NCBI RefSeq assembly: GCF_001625215.2
Contig: NC_030387.2
Location: 31,705,606-31,769,605, forward strand
Direction: 5' to 3'
Length of the DNA stretch: 64,000 bases
Source of the DNA: Daucus carota subsp. sativus
Lineage: Eukaryota; Streptophyta; Magnoliopsida; Apiales; Apiaceae
In this document: positions 34,401-43,325 of the stretch, piece by piece
Numbering within the stretch: the stretch's first letter is position 1
Layout of the letters: each line of letters opens with the position of its first letter
Notes under the pieces: model-generated
What the model saw: only the letters and a program-made list of their open reading frames with translations
What the model was told of the DNA's origin: nothing
Databases searched by the model: none
Program-made: the position numbers and the translations under genes

Positions 34401-37400
34401 CTCGTCGATAACTCGACATCTGAAGAGTGTGAAGAACTGGTTATCGAAGTAGAAGAGGCACCTCTGAAAAAAGTCAGGAGGATGGATCCGCAGGAGGTTG
34501 TCATGGAATTAGAGGAGCCTTCTCCTCCCAAAAAAGTTTCTAAGGGCGCGCCCTCAGAACCAAGGGAAACCCCGCACCAGTTCGACTTCGACTTAGACCC
34601 AAGATTACCCATGCAAGTGCAAAACACAGGGCCGGCTGAGGATACGATCGATGTGCAAGTTACACCGGGGAGTGATGGCAAGGTCCTGAAGATAGGATCC
34701 AAACTAGGTCCGGAGATAAGGAGCAAGCTGATAGAATTCCTTACAAATAGCCTCGACGTATTTGCTTGGAGCCACGAAGATATGGTAGGGATAGATCCGG
34801 CAGTTATGTGCCATCACCTGAATGTCGACCCCTCTAAAAAAGGTGCTAGACAAAAGAGAAGACCCATCAGCGGAGAAAGAGCCGAGGCCCTGCAGGAGGA
34901 GGTCGATCGCCTCTTGAAAGCAGGATTGGTAAAGGAATCGTTCTACCCGAAATGGCTAGCAAATCCCGTACTTGTTAAGAAACCCAACGGGAAGTGGCGC
35001 ACATGCATAGATTTCACGGATCTCAACAAGGCGTGTCCTAAAGATAGTTTCCCGCTCCCTCGCATTGACCAACTGGTAGATTCAACGGCAGGACACGCCC
35101 TCCTCAGCTTTATGGATGCCTACTCGGGATACAATCAGATTCCCATGTATGAGCCTGACCAGGAGCACACTTCCTTCATCACGGACAGGGGTCTATATTG
35201 CTACATTGGTATGCCATTTGGGCTTATTAACGCAGGGGCGACTTATCAGCGATTGGTGAACATGATGTTCAAGGATCAGATTGGGAAAACAATGGAAGTA
35301 TACGTGGACGACATGCTGGTTAAATCCAAGAAGGACACTGACCACGTTGCCCACTTGTCAGAGATGTTCGAAATCTTAAGGAAATACAGAATGAAACTCA
35401 ACCCGCAGAAGTGTGTGTTCGGAGTAGAGTCGGGAAAGTTCCTCGGTTTTATGGTTAACCACAGAGGCATAGAGGCCAACCCAGCAAAGATCAAGGCGTT
35501 ACTAGACATGAAGTCCCCAGCCAACATTAAGCAAGTCCAGAGTCTGACAGGAAGGATAGCCGCCTTAAATAGGTTCGTGTCAAAATCCTCGGAGAAATGC
35601 AAGGAGTTTTTCAAGGCCATCAAAGGCGCATCCAAAGATTTCGAATGGACGGAGGAGTGCGAGGACGCCTTCATAAAAATTAAGAAACATTTGGGCGAGC
35701 CACCCCTCTTAGCCAAACCTCAGGAAGGAGAGACGCTTGTCATTTACTTAGCCGTTTCAGACTACTCCATAAGTGCTGTATTGGTGAAAGAAGATGAGGA
35801 GGGGCAGTCCCCAATCTACTACGTAAGCAAGCGGTTGCTAGATGCAGAGACTCGCTACACAAGTATGGAGAAGCTGGTATATGCCTTGGTACATGCGACT
35901 AGGAAACTGAGACCATACTTCCAGGCCCATAAAGTGGAGGTTAGGACGGCGTACCCCCTCCGACAAATTATGCATAAACCAGAGGTAACCGGTAGAATGA
36001 TGAAGTGGGCAGTCGAGCTGGGGCAGTTTGACCTAGATTACAAACCAAGAGCCGCCATCAAAGGACAGGCCCTAGCAGATTTTATCTTGGAATTCCCGGA
36101 AGATGGAAAGGAGTCTGGTCTCCTGATCAAATATGATCCCAGCCTACCACCGCAGCAGGAATGCCCAAAGGAAAGCATACCCGAACTCTGGTGGATATTG
36201 CATACTGATGGAGCAGTAAATAATGAAGGAGCGGGAGCCGGAATAGTGCTCGTAAGTCCGGAAGGACATAGACTCTTGAACGCAACTCACTTCACCTTCC
36301 AGCTCTCTAACAATGATGCGGAGTATGAAGCCCTGATCGGGGGGCTAAGGCTTGCCCTCGAAATGAAGGTGAAAAAGCTTGTTATAAAGGTCGACTCCAT
36401 GCTGGTGGTCGAGCATATCAAAGGAGGATACCAAGCAAAGGGACCTAAAACGGCGATATATCTCAGATGTGTTCAAGGATTACTAGACAAGTTTGAGGAG
36501 GTGCAAGTAAATAGGGTACCTAGAGAGTTCAACGGGGATGCCGACGCTCTCGCAAAGTTAGCATCTCAGAAAGATCCGGCCCTATTGGGAGTTATCCGCC
36601 TAGAGATACAGGAGATACCTAGCATCCCCGAGCTTGAGGTAACAGAAATACAAGACAAGAGTGGAAATTTAACATGGATGACCCCAATCTGGAAATACAT
36701 CAAGGAGGGTACGCTGCCCGAAGATAAAGCTGAAGCCCGAAAGTTAAAATACAAGGCTGCCAGATATGTGGAATATGATGGGAAGTTGTATAAAAGAGGT
36801 TTCAATCAGCCCCTTCTCAAATGCATAGACGGGGAGGAGTGCACTTACGTGATGAGGGAGATCCACGAAGGCATTTGCGGGAACCACTCGGGAGGTAACT
36901 CATTAGCCATGAAGATTTTGAGGCAGGGGTACTACTGGCCAACCTTGAGGAGTGATGCTTTCAATTTCGCCAGAGCATGTGACAAATGCCAACGATTCGC
37001 CAACTTCACCAACAGCCCAGCCACGTCCCTCACCACCATGACTAGTCCTTGGCCCTTCGCTATGTGGGGGATAGACTTGATCGGAGAACTCCCAAAAGCC
37101 AAGGGAGGAGTGAAGTATGCAGTGGTTGCGGTCGACTACTTCACCAAATGGGCAGAGGCCATACCCTTGGCCACCATCACAGCCAAAAAAATAACAGATT
37201 TTGTTTTTAACTCTATTGTTTGCAGGTTTGGAGTCCCTTACAAGCTGATCTCGGATAATGGAAAGCAGTTCGACAGCAAAGAGCTAAGAGGCTTATGTGA
37301 AAATCTCGGAATCAAGAAAGATTTTGCGGCAGTGTACCATCCCCAAAGCAACGGGCAGACGGAGGCGGTCAACAAAATCATCAAGCATACTCTAAAGACA

Positions 37401-37910
37401 AAGTTGGAAGATAGCAAAGGGAATTGGCCGGAAGAACTCCCCATGGTCCTATGGTCTTACAACACAACCCCTAGGACTACGACCGGGGAGTCGCCCTTCG
37501 TCCTATCTTATGGGTGCGAGGCCATGGTCCCAATTGAGATTGGAGCAGGATCGTTCAGGAGAGACTACTTCGACCAACTGGATAATGATGCAAGTCAGAG
37601 AGTATACCTGGATATGATTGAAGAAATCAGAGCTACATCGCAACTACGCCTGGCCGCGTATCAACGCAGGACGGCTAGGTACTACAACAACAAAGTAAAG
37701 GCTCACCCCTTCCAAGTTGGGGACCTTGTCCTTAGAAAAGTTGTACTCAACAACAAAAATCCCCAACATGGAGTCTTTGGAGCCAACTGGGAAGGCCCTT
37801 ACAAAGTCAAGGTCATATTGTGGAAGGGCACTTACAGATTAGAAGACCTAGATGGAAAGCCCGTTCCAAGACCTTGGAACGCGGAGCATCTAAAGAAGTA
37901 TTATCAGTAG
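31458..37910 (+). CDS. Gag-pol polyprotein of the Tat-type retrotransposon
   Basis: 2150 residues in one frame. A long Pro/Thr/Gln-rich N-terminal region (to about 380) precedes the gag capsid-like domain (about 395-520, with WFQKL and YFKRFNQD). A C-X2-H-X4-H-X4-C cluster (CDFHESAGHSTSEC) follows at about 654-667. The protease active site is VDNGSS near 808. Reverse transcriptase spans about 1150-1330, with catalytic YVDD at 1282. The first RNase H has Ala in place of the usual first catalytic Asp (IYLAVSDYSISAVL), so it is probably inactive. A second RNase H with HTDGAVNNEGAGAGIVL (about 1577-1705) probably replaces it. Integrase has an HHCC region (H-EGICGN-H...CDKC), a DDE core (WGID near 1870, SDNG, GQTE near 1968) and a terminal GPY/F-type module (WEGPYKV). 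No frameshift separates gag and pol. The start ATG follows a purine-rich leader 49 bp after the LTR. Confidence 0.95.
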   Translation: MANHDDDPYEGDYYVEDEQVEPYSPEHIQDPRTLPNNPPPVVVSNTELLSALHRMEQSQARYDARLDTMESVLEELVPRHSRHSKSHGRRGRRRFRRPTPRMLEYGDAPPDANLPPGAIISQGVYDANGAPLDVTTPPAQTGETGQETVNQNADARPLAERLGITPNSLAVIVRMAEQEQRRPPQGGGARLRPQGDDAPPEARRETGTGRIYRGVRGRGRGLVPNSRGRRRGGPVIEYLPSQSDSSQHTPHPRTTGRTRPLGNQGDTPPQGPPTANQQTTTPPIITTVNQQATSTLPIPTPQQTIPVSTTPTPPTQTLTQIVQPTATQTQANNVLQTTVANTNLTATPPVNTQTIPGVGTINPEDLKKLLALLQASAATTAPQISSPFTAAVREAQLPTGFRNLNADLRYHGNADPREFLIRFNIEMDLYQIPDLVRCRFLAATLRDSAQQWFQKLGGGVISSWEGMQQMFMTQFQAATKYAPPVTTLANVKQRDNETLTAYFKRFNQDSMGVKGASDETLKNFLIAGLKVGTDFWKHLQGKDPASLSELYSAAESFKKVEQSLAENQKEIAKSKYKRKDRTPSPEPRGRARSPGRVNMTSSKRTWSPPPRQSGVYTPLTASAEHVYAMTKDKVPFQKPQPIPQHIAKDKKKYCDFHESAGHSTSECRHLKEEIEYLLKEGYLTEWVKKYRTDHPPERRGLGTSQNDRTDEKQNDTQFVREGSIRSIFGGPYIGGGSRKAMERYAKEAKDYPLTNVNHLSARAPRVFKEETMDITFTEDDARWVHHPHNDALVVAMRVAALNIHRVFVDNGSSVNILYYDTYKKMGLPDKDMTVENLYIYGFGGEAIKAKGTIRLPVTLGEAPRAATQIAEFVIIDHPSAHNALMGRPLLKDMRIITSIYHLTLKFPTPGGVGCVKGSQYESRDCYGRSLKNFRDRRGVPPHEELHSVHVLYLVQYPESDNEDTPSIPLLGGRVPRKGEPTLVDNSTSEECEELVIEVEEAPLKKVRRMDPQEVVMELEEPSPPKKVSKGAPSEPRETPHQFDFDLDPRLPMQVQNTGPAEDTIDVQVTPGSDGKVLKIGSKLGPEIRSKLIEFLTNSLDVFAWSHEDMVGIDPAVMCHHLNVDPSKKGARQKRRPISGERAEALQEEVDRLLKAGLVKESFYPKWLANPVLVKKPNGKWRTCIDFTDLNKACPKDSFPLPRIDQLVDSTAGHALLSFMDAYSGYNQIPMYEPDQEHTSFITDRGLYCYIGMPFGLINAGATYQRLVNMMFKDQIGKTMEVYVDDMLVKSKKDTDHVAHLSEMFEILRKYRMKLNPQKCVFGVESGKFLGFMVNHRGIEANPAKIKALLDMKSPANIKQVQSLTGRIAALNRFVSKSSEKCKEFFKAIKGASKDFEWTEECEDAFIKIKKHLGEPPLLAKPQEGETLVIYLAVSDYSISAVLVKEDEEGQSPIYYVSKRLLDAETRYTSMEKLVYALVHATRKLRPYFQAHKVEVRTAYPLRQIMHKPEVTGRMMKWAVELGQFDLDYKPRAAIKGQALADFILEFPEDGKESGLLIKYDPSLPPQQECPKESIPELWWILHTDGAVNNEGAGAGIVLVSPEGHRLLNATHFTFQLSNNDAEYEALIGGLRLALEMKVKKLVIKVDSMLVVEHIKGGYQAKGPKTAIYLRCVQGLLDKFEEVQVNRVPREFNGDADALAKLASQKDPALLGVIRLEIQEIPSIPELEVTEIQDKSGNLTWMTPIWKYIKEGTLPEDKAEARKLKYKAARYVEYDGKLYKRGFNQPLLKCIDGEECTYVMREIHEGICGNHSGGNSLAMKILRQGYYWPTLRSDAFNFARACDKCQRFANFTNSPATSLTTMTSPWPFAMWGIDLIGELPKAKGGVKYAVVAVDYFTKWAEAIPLATITAKKITDFVFNSIVCRFGVPYKLISDNGKQFDSKELRGLCENLGIKKDFAAVYHPQSNGQTEAVNKIIKHTLKTKLEDSKGNWPEELPMVLWSYNTTPRTTTGESPFVLSYGCEAMVPIEIGAGSFRRDYFDQLDNDASQRVYLDMIEEIRATSQLRLAAYQRRTARYYNNKVKAHPFQVGDLVLRKVVLNNKNPQHGVFGANWEGPYKVKVILWKGTYRLEDLDGKPVPRPWNAEHLKKYYQ

Positions 37911-39026
37911 CCACAGGCTACATAGACTAGCAATGACTAAACATCACACCTAGTCTAGGGGAGTAGTGTACATATGCTCTTCTTTAGACTAAGGCCCTTG
38001 CTAGTCCTTTTATGTCCCCTTGGAGTTAACAGCTCCTTGGGACGGGTGCGGTTTCGTACTCGAGCGCATTAGTTATCAGATTTACTATGGGCCAGAGGCC
38101 ACGTTGTAATTCAGTTGTCCTTAATAAAGGCTTAAAGCCACTCTTTCCCCGCAAAGATGAGTGTGCAATGTGTTCAATATATACATATATAAAAGTCCAA
38201 GCAGGGTGTTTTAACAATTGTACGAAAGATGGCAGCCGCGCCCTCCCATCACATAAACAAGGCAAAATGCATCAATAATTCATTAAGGACATTGACTTAC
38301 AAACATACAAAAATAGTGGAGAGGGATAAGACGCGCCCTCGGAAAACGAGGAAGGACGCGCCCGCCCCCATTGCTACGTAAGTACTTACACATTATTAAC
38401 AATACGAATTAACAAAAACGCAAACTCGGGGAGTGAGGTGATTCTCCCTGAATTTGAGGACGCGCCCTCCTCGTTTGGGTACCTAACTCATCCTCTTTCT
38501 TCCTCGTGATTTACCCATTATAAGATGGTCTATTTTCTAAGGACAAGGAGGAGGACACGCCCCCAAGAACGTACGAAGGCCGCGCCCCTCCTCACGAACT
38601 CTCTGCGTAAAATGGCAATGGCGAAAGCTTTCAAATACTATGAGGGACACTGGGGAGTGGCGCAAGCATAATCCTTATATGATACAAAGAGTAAATTGGG
38701 ATTCCTGGTCAAGGGGACGCGCCCTCTGACAGGACGTAGTTCATTCTCCGTTAAAACCTAGCTTTCGAGATCAAGGTGTAAATTGATTTCTAAGGATGGC
38801 AGGGCGCGCCCACAAAAGCGTGACAATAACAAACGATCGCACATAACAGATAAAATAGAAACATCAATTCAAATACAAGGCTACATGCTTGGATTAAACT
38901 GTTAAGGCGCGCCAGCCGACAAGATTGTGTAAATTACAACTTGCAGGGTTTTACAGAGGACCCGCTCCTCAAAATACTCAAAACATTCAATGTCTGATAC
39001 AATGTCAGATTAAATAAAAATATGAT
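37911..39026 (+). other. Untranslated spacer between pol and the antisense gene
   Basis: No coding sense on either strand. It carries eight copies or close variants of the GC-rich word (near 38236, 38331, 38354, 38458, 38579, 38715, 38802 and 38906). It also has several purine runs of the form GGGGAGTR (near 37958, 38430 and 38652) similar to the sequence just before the 3' LTR. The 3' end of the antisense transcript presumably lies here. Confidence 0.6.
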
Positions 39027-41604
39027 TCATTGGACGGACGCGTCCTCCCCTTGATGGTCACCTTCTTGGCGCGCCGTCCCCTCAGCTGCCTCCTTGGCCA
39101 AGGTGGCCTCCAGTTCGGCTCGTTTGGCCGCCATCAGTTCAGGGTGCTCTTCAGGAAACTTGGCCATAAAATCGGCCGCGGTCTTCCCAAACTTGGGCAA
39201 CCAATCATAATCAGGCTCCCCAGAGAGGAACGTAGCGACATAGCTACACACCCCCTCGACGAAGGACGCGCCCTCCACTTTGTCCTTTTCCTCCACCAGA
39301 CTTTGATTGGTGGATTCAAGGGTGGAGTTCGCCTTCTTGAGATCGGTGATTTCCTTCTCAAGGCGCGCCTTCTCAGTTGCTAGGCTCTCCTCAGCTGTTT
39401 TCTTGGAGTTTTCGGCTGCCTGTAGCGCCTTCTCCTGCTTCTTCGCATCCTTCTTTAGCTGGGAGATTTCCTTCTCCAGATTCGAAAGGCGCGTCTCCTG
39501 AGCCACCTTAGCATTTTCTCGGTCCATATTGTGGACCAACATCTCACAGCTGGCCTTAAGGATCCAGGCATCCTTGTCAGCCTCGGACTTGGCGCGCCAT
39601 GCCCTTAATTCTTCGTCCGAAGCAATGGACGCGCCTATCTTGCCTAGAGCCCTGGTTGAGAGGCCGGTGGAGGACTTTTTCAACACCCTTTGCCTTTTTG
39701 AGACTCTAGAGTCATCCAGCGCGGGATTGACCTTGTCGCCCTGCTTTTGAGTGTCGAGGGCAGGCGCGCCCCGCTTTGATCCTGAAGGTTGAGAGGACGC
39801 GCCCTCTCCAGTGTTGAGCTTCGTCCGGTTGAAGAAGGCTGGAACGTTTGTCATGTCTGCATTATAGTGATAAAAATGAGTTAGTCGCATATAATTGATA
39901 AAATGATAAGCAAGTTAAAGCAAGTGTAAGGAAAGGGTAAGATATGCGTTAGAGGAAAATATGTAATAATAGGACGCGTCCTCAAAATTATAGACTCCCA
40001 TATGGGGAGGACGCGCCCTGAAATACCTTGGTCAGATAAATGATCAGGGCTTGGCTCCTTCGATTTTTCTTTAGAAAACCTATGTTTTCTATCTGTAAGA
40101 GGCCTACCATCCCTAAACACTTTGAACCCAACTTTGGTCCCTATGTTGGGAGAAAGAAACCCGGCCCTGACCAAGTTTGGGGTGGTAACAAGAAGGGTCA
40201 TGTTTTTCCTCTCGTGAGGAAGATTCAAGATATGCTGTACCCTCTCCAAGGCCTCATTCTCTAAGGAGGGCATCCCTCGCTCAACTGAATAAAATAAAAG
40301 TTGGGTCAGTAAAAGAGAAGGTGACGATTGGAAGGACGCGTCCTTTAAGAAATTTTCTAACCTGGAGACACATTGAATTGTGTCCTAATCCTCTTAACGT
40401 CATAAACGTAGAAGAAAGGCTCTTTCCACTTTTTGATGTGAGAGGCGCGCCCCTCGCTAAAGCCTTTGTTGTTATGTTGTTTTCTGACCACAAGAAAGAA
40501 ATAACCCATGGAACTCCTTGTTAGACGAAAAAAATAACTCAACTCATCCATGGAGGGCGCGCCGTATCCCTCATCTTTGTAAAGGATAAATAATCCGGCC
40601 GCCAGTTTATAAGAGTTTGGGGATAACTGGATAGGCGCGACATCGAACCATTCGCAAATGGCCTCAAAGTACTCATGGAGAGGCGCGCCCACCCCTAAAC
40701 TGACATGTCGGGGAGTCAGGACAAGACGGGGAGTCCTGTAGTTTCCTATATCGAAACGATGAGCCCTCATCTCCTCGAGAGGCACTACGGCCGTCCCTTT
40801 TTGCTCATAATAGGCCATTGTCCATTCCAATTCCTCCCAAGAAAGAGTTGAGGATTGGTCTACGCAGCTTAGCTTTCCTTTGTTTTTCTTTATCTCTTCA
40901 ACCATTTTAGAAGAAAGTTCCATATCCTCATAATCAGACCAATTCACGTCCTCCTCCCATTCCTCTATTTTTGGATGAGAATATGGTTCAGGGGAAGGTG
41001 GAGGAGATGGGGGGATCCTGGGTGCTCTGCTTTGGGACGCGCCCTGGGAGGACTCCTCGTCATTTGTGTCCTCACTGGCTTGGTGAGAGGACGCGTCTTC
41101 CTCCCCCTTGTCTGAAAGCTCGTAGTCTAAATCATCCTTGTCGCTAGACGAAGAAGGAGAGGTGCCACGCTCCGAGGATGAAATGATTTGATAATATTTT
41201 CCCTTCCCCTTACGGGTAGGGGCAGACGCGCCCTCAGGTTCCTCTAGCCAGTTCTCGAACGAAGAGTCGTAGTCAGAAGGGCGACCACGGGTGGTTTGTG
41301 AGCTGGTGACTTCGTGTGTAGGAGCATTGGGGGTGATGGCATGAGGGGTTGAAGAGTGGGAAGACTCCATATCTCGTATAAGACTACAAGTGATTCTTTC
41401 TTTGTCCTCCTCAGAAAGGATGTAGGATGGGCGAGGTGGTGATGGAGGAAACACCTCTGGCGGAGAAATGGAGATGCCTCGTCTTTCTAGAAAATTTCTG
41501 AATGGATGGAAGGGTGGAGACGCGCCCTCGCCTGCCAGCTGAAAGAAAAGAAGAAAGGAATCAGGGCGCGCCCTCTTGGTAATAAGCTTGAGAGGATGGA
41601 CCAA
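39027..41604 (-). CDS. Antisense three-exon gene of the retrotransposon
   Basis: Read on the minus strand: exon 41604-40362, exon 40284-40027, exon 39856-39027. Donors are CCAG/GTTAGA and CAAG/GTATTT; acceptors are TTTATTTTATTCAG and ACTATAATGCAG. Lengths 1243, 258 and 830 join in phase to 776 codons plus stop. The first exon encodes a Ser/Glu/Asp-rich region. It is followed by a domain with PLHEYFEAICEWFDVAPIQL, then PNSYKLAAGLFILY and MGYFFLVVRKQ, which resembles the 'putative gypsy type transposon' family of plants. The last exon is a Lys/Glu/Ala-rich coiled coil (SNLEKEISQLKKDAKKQEKAL region) with an acidic tail. Antisense ORFs at this place are known in Retand/Grande-type elements; their function is unknown. 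The start is uncertain: a leader intron ending TTTCTTTCAG near 41543 would move it to the Met of RDMESSHSS. Confidence 0.8.
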
Positions 41605-42127
41605 GGAGGGGTGTAAGAAAGAAGAAGGGTTTGTGATAAGAGGAAGGACGCGTTGTGTAATCAGGACGCGCCCTCCAATTAGATGGAAGTATTCTTAAGA
41701 AGGGAAGCCACAGGGGAATGTTCAGTTTAAGGGACATTAGCCTAAACTACAGGAGGCGCGTCCAAAAAGGGAGGACGCGCCTTGAGCCTAGAGATGCAAA
41801 TTCACTTTTTACAAACACTTTTATATAAAACTAAAGCGGATCAAACGGATCAAAGACAAGGAGATACAAATATATATACATATGCACATTTGAAGAACAC
41901 GAAGAACAGAAGGGTAACTGAAAAGACACACACTCAGATCTAACGAATTACTCGATGAAACTTGAAGAGAATGGGTGGAAAATGTACCTTTGAAGACGGT
42001 GAAGAGAATGAGTGCTTAAAATCTGCAAATGGAGGCCGGAAAGTGCGGTATTGTGCTCGGAAAGCTTGCGTCGCCGGAGAAAGGAATGGCTGTTATGCGA
42101 AATGAAGAAGATGAGTGTGTGGAGGGG

Positions 42128-42136
42128 TATTTATAG
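42128..42136 (-). promoter_or_regulatory. TATA box for the antisense gene
   Basis: On the minus strand the sequence reads CTATAAATA, followed by a host-like leader and a donor-like AAAG/GTACAT near 41987. It lies outside the LTR, about 190 bp inside its left edge, so the antisense gene appears to have its own promoter. Two copies of the GC-rich word lie just upstream of it (42201 and 42219). Confidence 0.65.
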
Positions 42137-42310
42137 GGAAGCAAGGGACAGCTGTCAGTTCGCTTTGGGTTGGACCACAGGAGGAAGATAAGTTAGGGGA
42201 GGACGCGCCTCTTGGAAAGGACGCGTCATGTCGATAGTGGGATCAACATCTGAAGAATTAGCTGGTGGTTATGATAAGGAGATTCCCCTAACATTTTCAA
42301 TAATAGGATA

Positions 42311-42324
42311 ATCTGGGGAGTACT
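42311..42324 (+). promoter_or_regulatory. Putative polypurine tract
   Basis: ATCTGGGGAGTACT directly precedes the 3' LTR. The purine core is short (GGGGAG), so the assignment rests mainly on position. Confidence 0.45.
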
Positions 42325-43320
42325 TGTTGTAGCCGATTTTGTATACTGTGAGGGGGAGGACGCGCCCTCCCCGGACATGGTCCGGGAGGTGCGGTCTCCT
42401 GTCCAGTAAGAAGAATATGAAGACAAAGAAGGGGAAGGACGTGTCCTCCCGTGAAGGGCGCGCCCTTTGGCTTAAAGAATGACAAAATTATGAAATAAGT
42501 ATGAGAGAGGGAGGATGAGTGAGTCTCCGTGACGACCCTTCCGAGGGATATGAAGACCAGTTACCAAGCTCATTTGGTAGTTATCAGGCTCATCTGATAG
42601 TTCCCGGGCTCATCCGGGCATGATCTACAATCCTCAATCCTGCTATCTGCCGAGTTAACCCTCGTGTGGGGGCTTGAGGTGATCATGGTTCTTGAAGGCC
42701 CTCCGGGGTAATGTGAAGGCCGGTCATATGTCTAAATCCTGTATTCTGGTGAGTTAGCCCTCATTGGGGGATTGAGACGATCGTGTAAGTTGGCTCCTTG
42801 TCTACCTTGTCTGAAGATGAAGACCTCACCGGGAGGTGAGGACATGTCCCTGCACCTCGAGGGATTGGTCATGGCTTGCCCAGATACCTTCTCCATAAGA
42901 GTCGTGGTAGATGTTATCTCTCGTAGTGGAGATATCGTTGAGTCCGTGATCTATTTGGATTAGGAGTCTGAGGTTGTCATACTCAAGACTAATTCTAACA
43001 GGAGTAGGACTCTCCAGGATGGGCCTTCGGCCTATCTCCGACCTTATCGCCAAGAGGCCTAGTCCTGATCAAACTAGGACTCCTGGTTCCATAGAACTAC
43101 GTATGGCTTGATCCCCTATATAAAGGGGTACGTAGGCACATCAGGGGGATATATCGAGAGTTGTGAGAACGAGAGCAGAAATATATTCCCTTGATCTCAG
43201 CCACCCTCAAACACTTAAAACCACCGCCCACAGCGGATTTCTGTCATACAATCACCGTGAAACACCTTATTCCGGCAACGAACCTCACGTTTGTTGATTC
43301 ACCAAATTCCTCTATCAACA
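42325..43320 (+). repeat. 3' LTR (996 bp)
   Basis: Same length as the 5' LTR, and I found no difference on reading through both. TATA box at 43116-43124. Followed directly by the target duplication CTAAA (43321-43325). Confidence 0.95.
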
Positions 43321-43325
43321 CTAAA

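Larger units (their letters stand above)
30414..43320 (+). mobile_element. Complete Ty3/gypsy (Tat-type) LTR retrotransposon, 12,907 bp
   Basis: Two 996-bp LTRs (30414-31409 and 42325-43320) enclose a primer site, one gag-pol frame and an antisense gene. The 5-bp target duplication CTAAA flanks it at 30409-30413 and 43321-43325. The domain order (protease, reverse transcriptase, RNase H, integrase) places it in Ty3/gypsy. The extra RNase H before integrase, the long single frame and the antisense ORF after pol fit the Tat group, where such additional ORFs are known. The LTRs read as identical, the target duplication is perfect and gag-pol is uninterrupted, so the insertion is young and possibly still competent. 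Its base composition is distinctly richer in GC than the flanks. About 45 copies of a GC-rich word are scattered through it. Confidence 0.96.

Noticed and set aside
31527-34726. Minus-strand open frames opposite gag-pol (for example 31527-31910 and 34319-34726)
   Set aside because: Shadow frames in GC-richer coding DNA; no domains, promoters or splice sites were seen, unlike the antisense gene at 39027-41604.
30414-43320. CRISPR-like array suggested by the repeated GC-rich word
   Set aside because: Spacing is irregular, words are only 9-11 bp and the context is a plant retrotransposon with coding sequence between copies.
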